Positions 59,600-64,000 of a stretch of DNA of 64,000 nt are shown piece by piece. Each line of letters begins with the position of its first letter. Position 1 is the stretch's first letter. A program made the position numbers and the translations under genes. The notes beneath the pieces were generated by a model. That model made no database searches. It had not been told where the DNA came from and worked only from the letters and a program-made list of their open reading frames with translations. Origin of the DNA: Tipula vernalis (taxonomy: Eukaryota; Arthropoda; Insecta; Diptera; Tipulidae); contig OY282560.1 of assembly GCA_958295665.1 (NCBI GenBank), positions 97,999,930-98,063,929 of the forward strand, in the 5' to 3' direction.

Positions 59600-60050
59600 T
59601 TCTTAAAATTCATGATGACTTGTTGAATTCGTCTTGGACACTATTGGTGATGGTTGTGTTTAATGTGATTCCTTGGCCCATAAATGCTTTGATTCATCGT
59701 CAATTTTCGTAAGCAATATATGTATGAGCTACGAATCTCGCATTTCGGCTTCCTTGCCTAAAGCTTGAAGTCCTCTAATGACTTCATCAGAGTTTTCGGC
59801 GATGCGACGTAACTCCTTTCCATTTATATTTAGACAAGGTTTCTGCTCAATAAAAGACTGAATATACGACGTTACAATTGGATTTAGCTTGTTATAAGAG
59901 AGGGCAAGTATTTATAATCCCCAGAAAATGGCTGTATATTTATCTTCGGAAAGCGCACTTGCTGTGATGCATTGATACCTTCGTAAAACGTTTGTGCCGA
60001 TTTACTCAATGACACACACACACGTCGTAATCCGTAGAAATTGCTCATTT
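59600..60050 (-). pseudogene. BEL/Pao gag fragment
   Basis: Minus-strand frames with small breaks read LSKSAQTFYEGINASQQVRF, PKINIQPFSGDYK, IVTSYIQSFIEQKP and LRRIAENSDEVIRGLQALG. This is the DUF1759-type gag segment, related to but clearly different from the copy at 45806-46132. The rest of the element is not adjacent. Confidence 0.7.
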
Positions 60051-62465
60051 CATGTCCTTAAAAGTAAATAAAAAGAAATAACAAATAGAAATAGAAATTG
60101 TGTTGTTAATCAAGAGGATTAATCAAAACTAAGTGTATCAACGATACGTAGAGCCAACAGCGCCGCAAGTGCTCCACACCGAGTGGCCTTGTACATCAGG
60201 ATAAGGGTACCCTGGTTCTACACACAGAGGCAACACACAAAGAAGCACATATCAAATTTGGAGTCAGATATGTTTTAATGAGAGGTCAACAAAAATTGTG
60301 GGTTCTCAACATTTACCAAATACAAAAACCACAAGTACAACAAGACCCACAATCGAGAGGCCCATATGTTCTGTGTTGCCCAACTAACTGTTCGAGAGTC
60401 GCGTTCAAATCTGGTGCACCCTCAATTATATATTACGCCGCAACGCAATTGCTTCAGCAAGCAATGTACGAGCCTTCAAGTAAATTTCATCTTAATAGGT
60501 CTTATATTTTAAATAGAAATCGCTTTTATATATTTAAAATAATCAAAGGTGTGTTTAGCAATTCAATCGCTGTAGCCTGATCAGATTGACTGAAAACAAA
60601 AATTTTCATAATTCTCATTCAGATCGAAATTGAATTTGCAAAACTCTTGATATTTTCGCTCTTCGTAAAAATGGACTCATTTATGAGGAATTTCCGCCAT
60701 TCAAAATCACACACGTCTAATTTTTGATCTTATTTGGGTTGACACAGCTCAAGAAATCCATACGCGCGCATGTAATTTTTAACATTAAAAAAAATTCAAG
60801 TTTCAGAATTCAGCAACATTTAGAAATATTAATTGGTTTATTTTAGTGTTTCATAAAAACTACATTAAATAATTTTTTTTTTTTTAAACTTTAAACTAAA
60901 ATGTTATATGTTATTTGAAAGCTAATAAAAAAAATTAGAACATTAAGTTTTTATCGTTTTTATTTAACAGAAAATTCCATGTCAACATAAAACCATATTG
61001 CAAATTTGCAAAAGCCAATCAATTTTATTTGTAGCGATGGTTGTCTTTAATTAAAAATCGATAAAACTCAAAACATAAAATGCGAATCAGTATTTGTTGT
61101 TCGCACAACATCATTAAGCGCCATAATAACCCGGAACTGCTAATCCAATTTATATACCCGTGGATACTTCGGCGGGCGGCTATTAAATATTAATTTAAGT
61201 GTTTTTATTTTACCTAAATGTGATAATAAATTACAAAATTTATCGAACTTTTTTTTTTGTTTTTATGGACATATCTATAATATCGCCACGAAAAAATTTG
61301 AACAAGTTTTTTGTGGAATTTCCCAAAAAAAAAAAAAAATTATCCCCAAAACGTATCTCTCATGTATAAATTATACAAATAGAATATAGAATAATTTATT
61401 TATGACGCAGGCCTTATACCATTCACGAATAAATTTTATTTAAATACATATTTACGAGGGTGTCCGCTTTATATAAACGTTGAGGTTGGTTAGTTCACCA
61501 AAATTAGCATAGAAATGTGGTGGATGCTAATTTATGTTAACGTACTCGTATTTAGTTTAGAATTTTAGTTTTTCGTTCCAAATACAGAACGGATATCAAT
61601 GTCTGAATCATATTTTTGTACCGCGCATGCATTGTATTGACCTTTAGAATTTAAAAAATTAATTTTGTACTTACTATTCGAAAGTATATCCGTTGAAGAT
61701 TTGCCACAAAATTTAATTATTTGAACCGGTACTAGTAAAACGATTTCTATGTCGACATGAAATTTTGGTTTACACACAGTGTTTTCAATTTCCATACGAT
61801 GTAGTCACTACTTTGCGTCATACTGTTATTTGTGCGATATTTTGAGAGCGAATTTTTTTTTTTATAGTATTTTGATAGTCGAAATCGATATATTAACATG
61901 ATTTTTACAATAAATATGGAATTTTACTACTACAACGTTCAAGGCCTGTAAACTATGAGATTGTGTAATGACGTTTGACTTAAATTATAAGTGATAAAAA
62001 TCGGCGAATCAAACGATTTAAAATGGCGTATTAAAAATAGTCAACAAATTTTTATTTAAATATATAATTTATAATAAAAATTAATTGGCGATAGTATTTC
62101 AGATTAGCACATGAGATGCTATGTTTTGCTAAATTGTTAACCTTTAACGGAACACAGTACACAATATCAGATTTAAACTATAACTCTTTATTTTGGATTT
62201 TTTCGAGCTTATGTAGGTACAATTAGATTCAAATTTACCCAACTTGCTGCAAAATATCAAATTTCAGCCAAATTTAAGGCAAAACAAACAACTAAAACCC
62301 ACTTAATATTCCAGTTAAGATGAGTTGTTAAAATTTATAATTAACGTGTGATCTGTACCAAAACGTCGGGTTCCACAAATTAATTTCATTTTAAATTAGT
62401 TTTGGATTTCATACAACAACAAATACAATTTTGATGATGGCTTTAACTTGGCTTAGAAATGGGTG
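60051..62465. other. Unassigned AT-rich DNA
   Basis: No gene or structured repeat recognised. Short open frames (for example 60278-60580 plus and 61565-61795 minus) show no familiar motif. There are poly(A)/poly(T) runs near 60870, 61250 and 61325. Confidence 0.5.
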
Positions 62466-63168
62466 ATCATCATATCTCGGATGATTCAATTAACTGGAAG
62501 CAGACATAGCTTGTGTATTGGCCGCTTAATCAATCCATTTGTTTTTTTGATGGCAACGACTCGAATATTGTTGTCCGTTCCTGGATGTAATTCTGCTATT
62601 CTTCCCATCAACCACTTTGAAAGAGATAAATTATTATCCTTAATAAGAACAGTATCTCCGACTTTGACGTTGACCAGACTGGTTAAATACTCCAAATGCC
62701 ATCTCTTCCAGATGTTCTGATTTATTTGTTACAGCATTTGCCATCTGGATAGCTTTGATAATTTTACATCGGTCAAATCTTCACTTGGAATTTGTTTAGT
62801 GGGTCGACTGATTAAAAAATGACCTGGTGTTAGGTAATCTGCATCATCATTTGACAACATGCAAATTGCTCTGGAGTTCAACATCGGTTCAATCTCAGCC
62901 AGCAATGTTAATATTTCTTCCATACTGAGTATATGTTCGTTTGTTACCCACCTCAAGTGGTACTTCATGCTTTTGACCGCAAATTCCCCTAGTCCACCAA
63001 AGTGTGGTGAGGTCATATAAGTGGTTGCGCATCGTTGTTTCATCGATAAATGGCTTTAAATATTTTAATCTGCTCGATGATGGTAGTCCTTTTTTGGCTT
63101 TAATTAACGGAGTGTTCCTTATCCACCCTCCAATTTTTAACCATATGGAGAATATTATTTGAGGCAAG
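62466..63168 (-). pseudogene. BEL/Pao integrase remnant with core deleted
   Basis: On the minus strand it opens with KIGGWIRNTPLIKAKKGLPS, the start of the integrase zinc-binding region, and then passes within about 30 codons to SPHFGGLGEFAVKSMKYHL, which normally follows the catalytic core. The core with its first two aspartates is therefore missing; the junction lies near 63030. It continues HFLISRPTKQIP, then the DUF5641-type tail KVGDTVLIKDN and GRIAELHPGTDN. Frame breaks occur near 62720 and 62900. Confidence 0.85.
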
Positions 63169-63650
63169 GGTCACGTCTAGAACCTCCTGACTCACCTCTT
63201 TCATTAATGTCCGTGCTTCCCCAGATAGTGTGATGCGCATTAGCATCAGCTCCCAGTACCACACCTACCTTTGATTGTTCCGCTTCACGGATCAGCTCCT
63301 CCAGGTTATCCGGAGGAACCTCCTTCTCCCGGTCCATGTAGGCTGAAACAAGGCGGAATTTACAAGTGCCTACTTCCAGGCTAACTGCAGTAGTGTCATT
63401 ATTGCTGTATTGAGAGAGAAGGAAAAGATTAATATTATTTTTTCCAAGAATACAAGATCTGATCTTCCCAGACTTACTAGAGGATAAATTTTTGTGCCCC
63501 TTGTTTCTGAGGCCACAGATCCTCTGGCCACAGATCCATGTGAGGTTCTTGGATTAATATCACATCCTCACCCGACCTAGTCAGCCTGAGGAGTAGAGCT
63601 GCCGAAGCAACCTTAGAATGGTGAAGGTTAATTTGTGTTATCTTACTCAT
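63169..63650 (-). pseudogene. I/R1-like non-LTR element: endonuclease domain, cut off
   Basis: An ATG at 63650 starts MSKITQINLHHSKVASAALL with the endonuclease motif ILIQEPH. A stop and one-base shift near 63482 interrupt it, then KIRSCILGKNNINLF, TTAVSLEVGTCKFRLVSAYM and VVLGADANAHHTIWGS follow, the core of an APE-type endonuclease. After ERGES the sequence abruptly leaves the family at about 63180 and meets the BEL/Pao remnant. This is the 5' part of ORF2. Confidence 0.85.
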
Positions 63651-63673
63651 AACATTTTAACCTCTACCTACCT

Positions 63674-63973
63674 CTATAGTATATCGTTCGTCTCGCTAAC
63701 CCTCGTACCCTCTGTAGACGACTTGTCAGTGCCCTGGCTGTCGACATCCTCTTCCATCGGTACAGTAGCTCCTTCGCTTAGGTGCCCCTCCTCATCTTCC
63801 AAGTGAATCCTTACCAGACCGAGGTCGCCGGATTCATTCTCCCCCCTACCATCAGATTCTCCACCCTTCAGGCCTGGGCGGGTTGCCACCATCCTCTGGT
63901 TGGCCCCCCGTACGCGCTTCCGCCCCATCCTTTTTATAAACGTTGAGAGTAATTGACCCGAATCCGAAGTCAA
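63674..63973 (-). pseudogene. Probable C-terminal part of ORF1 of the same non-LTR element
   Basis: About 99 codons, acidic and Gly/Glu/Ser-rich (GGESDGRGENESGDLG), ending at a stop 23 bp before the ORF2-like ATG at 63650. That spacing and order suit ORF1-ORF2 of an I/R1-type element. A TAA directly precedes the readable stretch, and no zinc-knuckle motif is visible, so the assignment rests on position. The element continues off the right edge. Confidence 0.45.
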
Positions 63974-64000
63974 TTACTCCCTTTGTTTTGTGCAGGAGGG

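Noticed and set aside
56945..64000. One single I/R1-like element interrupted by later insertions
   Set aside because: The endonuclease end (63169-63650) and the RT end (56945-58612) share strand and class, but several hundred residues between them are missing at both breaks, so simple insertion does not explain it and family identity is untested.
1..64000. tRNA, rRNA or microRNA genes
   Set aside because: I saw no cloverleaf-type boxes or rRNA-like blocks by eye; the foldback elements are hairpins, but with transposon-like rather than miRNA-like size.

Overview
The window looks like AT-rich nuclear DNA of an insect. A fly is my best guess, but the order is not proven. The evidence is a spliced host gene with short GT-AG introns plus one 9.8 kb intron, three clip domains joined to a dead serine-protease fold, and relics of several transposon classes common in insects (BEL/Pao LTR elements, endonuclease/RT/RNase H non-LTR elements, Tc1/mariner). 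Simple-sequence and satellite DNA are abundant. No rRNA, tRNA, CRISPR or bacterial operon structure was seen.

Layout. Positions 1-10178 are a tandem array of a ~173 bp satellite, continuing off the left edge. It has higher-order structure: a 28-monomer unit of 4834 bp occurs twice, almost identically. Positions 11527-25199 (minus strand) hold the one convincing host gene: a five-exon, 1130-residue secreted, catalytically dead clip-domain serine protease homologue that I match to scarface. Its probable TATA promoter is at 25708-25715. Its second intron (13270-23109) contains degenerate, kilobase-scale duplicated AT-rich sequence.

From about 27 kb rightward the window is a mobile-element graveyard: a foldback element (27102-27535), a degenerate non-LTR element (28040-29800, minus), a run of degenerate ~100 bp core repeats (29917-30700), a broken transposase-like gene (31268-34900, plus) split by DNA that includes a second foldback element (32547-33330), a minisatellite (35600-35930), a Tc1/mariner relic (39096-39860, plus), a 5'-truncated RT/RNase H element (41086-42340, plus) and a decayed BEL/Pao element with recognisable gag to integrase (42900-46132, minus).

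Positions 48225-52938 are an essentially perfect array of about 670 copies of the heptamer AAAATGT. To its right lie unassigned AT-rich DNA, an I/R1-like RT/RNase H remnant with a TAA-repeat 3' end (56945-58612, minus), a small second block of the same 173 bp satellite (58804-59459, plus), BEL/Pao gag and integrase scraps (59600-60050 and 62466-63168, minus) and the endonuclease end of another I/R1-like element running to the right edge (63169-64000, minus).

The most unusual items are the nested higher-order satellite, the very long pure heptamer array, and the clip domains of the host gene, where two are split by phase-0 introns at exactly the same structural position. All statements come from reading the sequence. 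Family names rest on recalled protein motifs, not on database searches.
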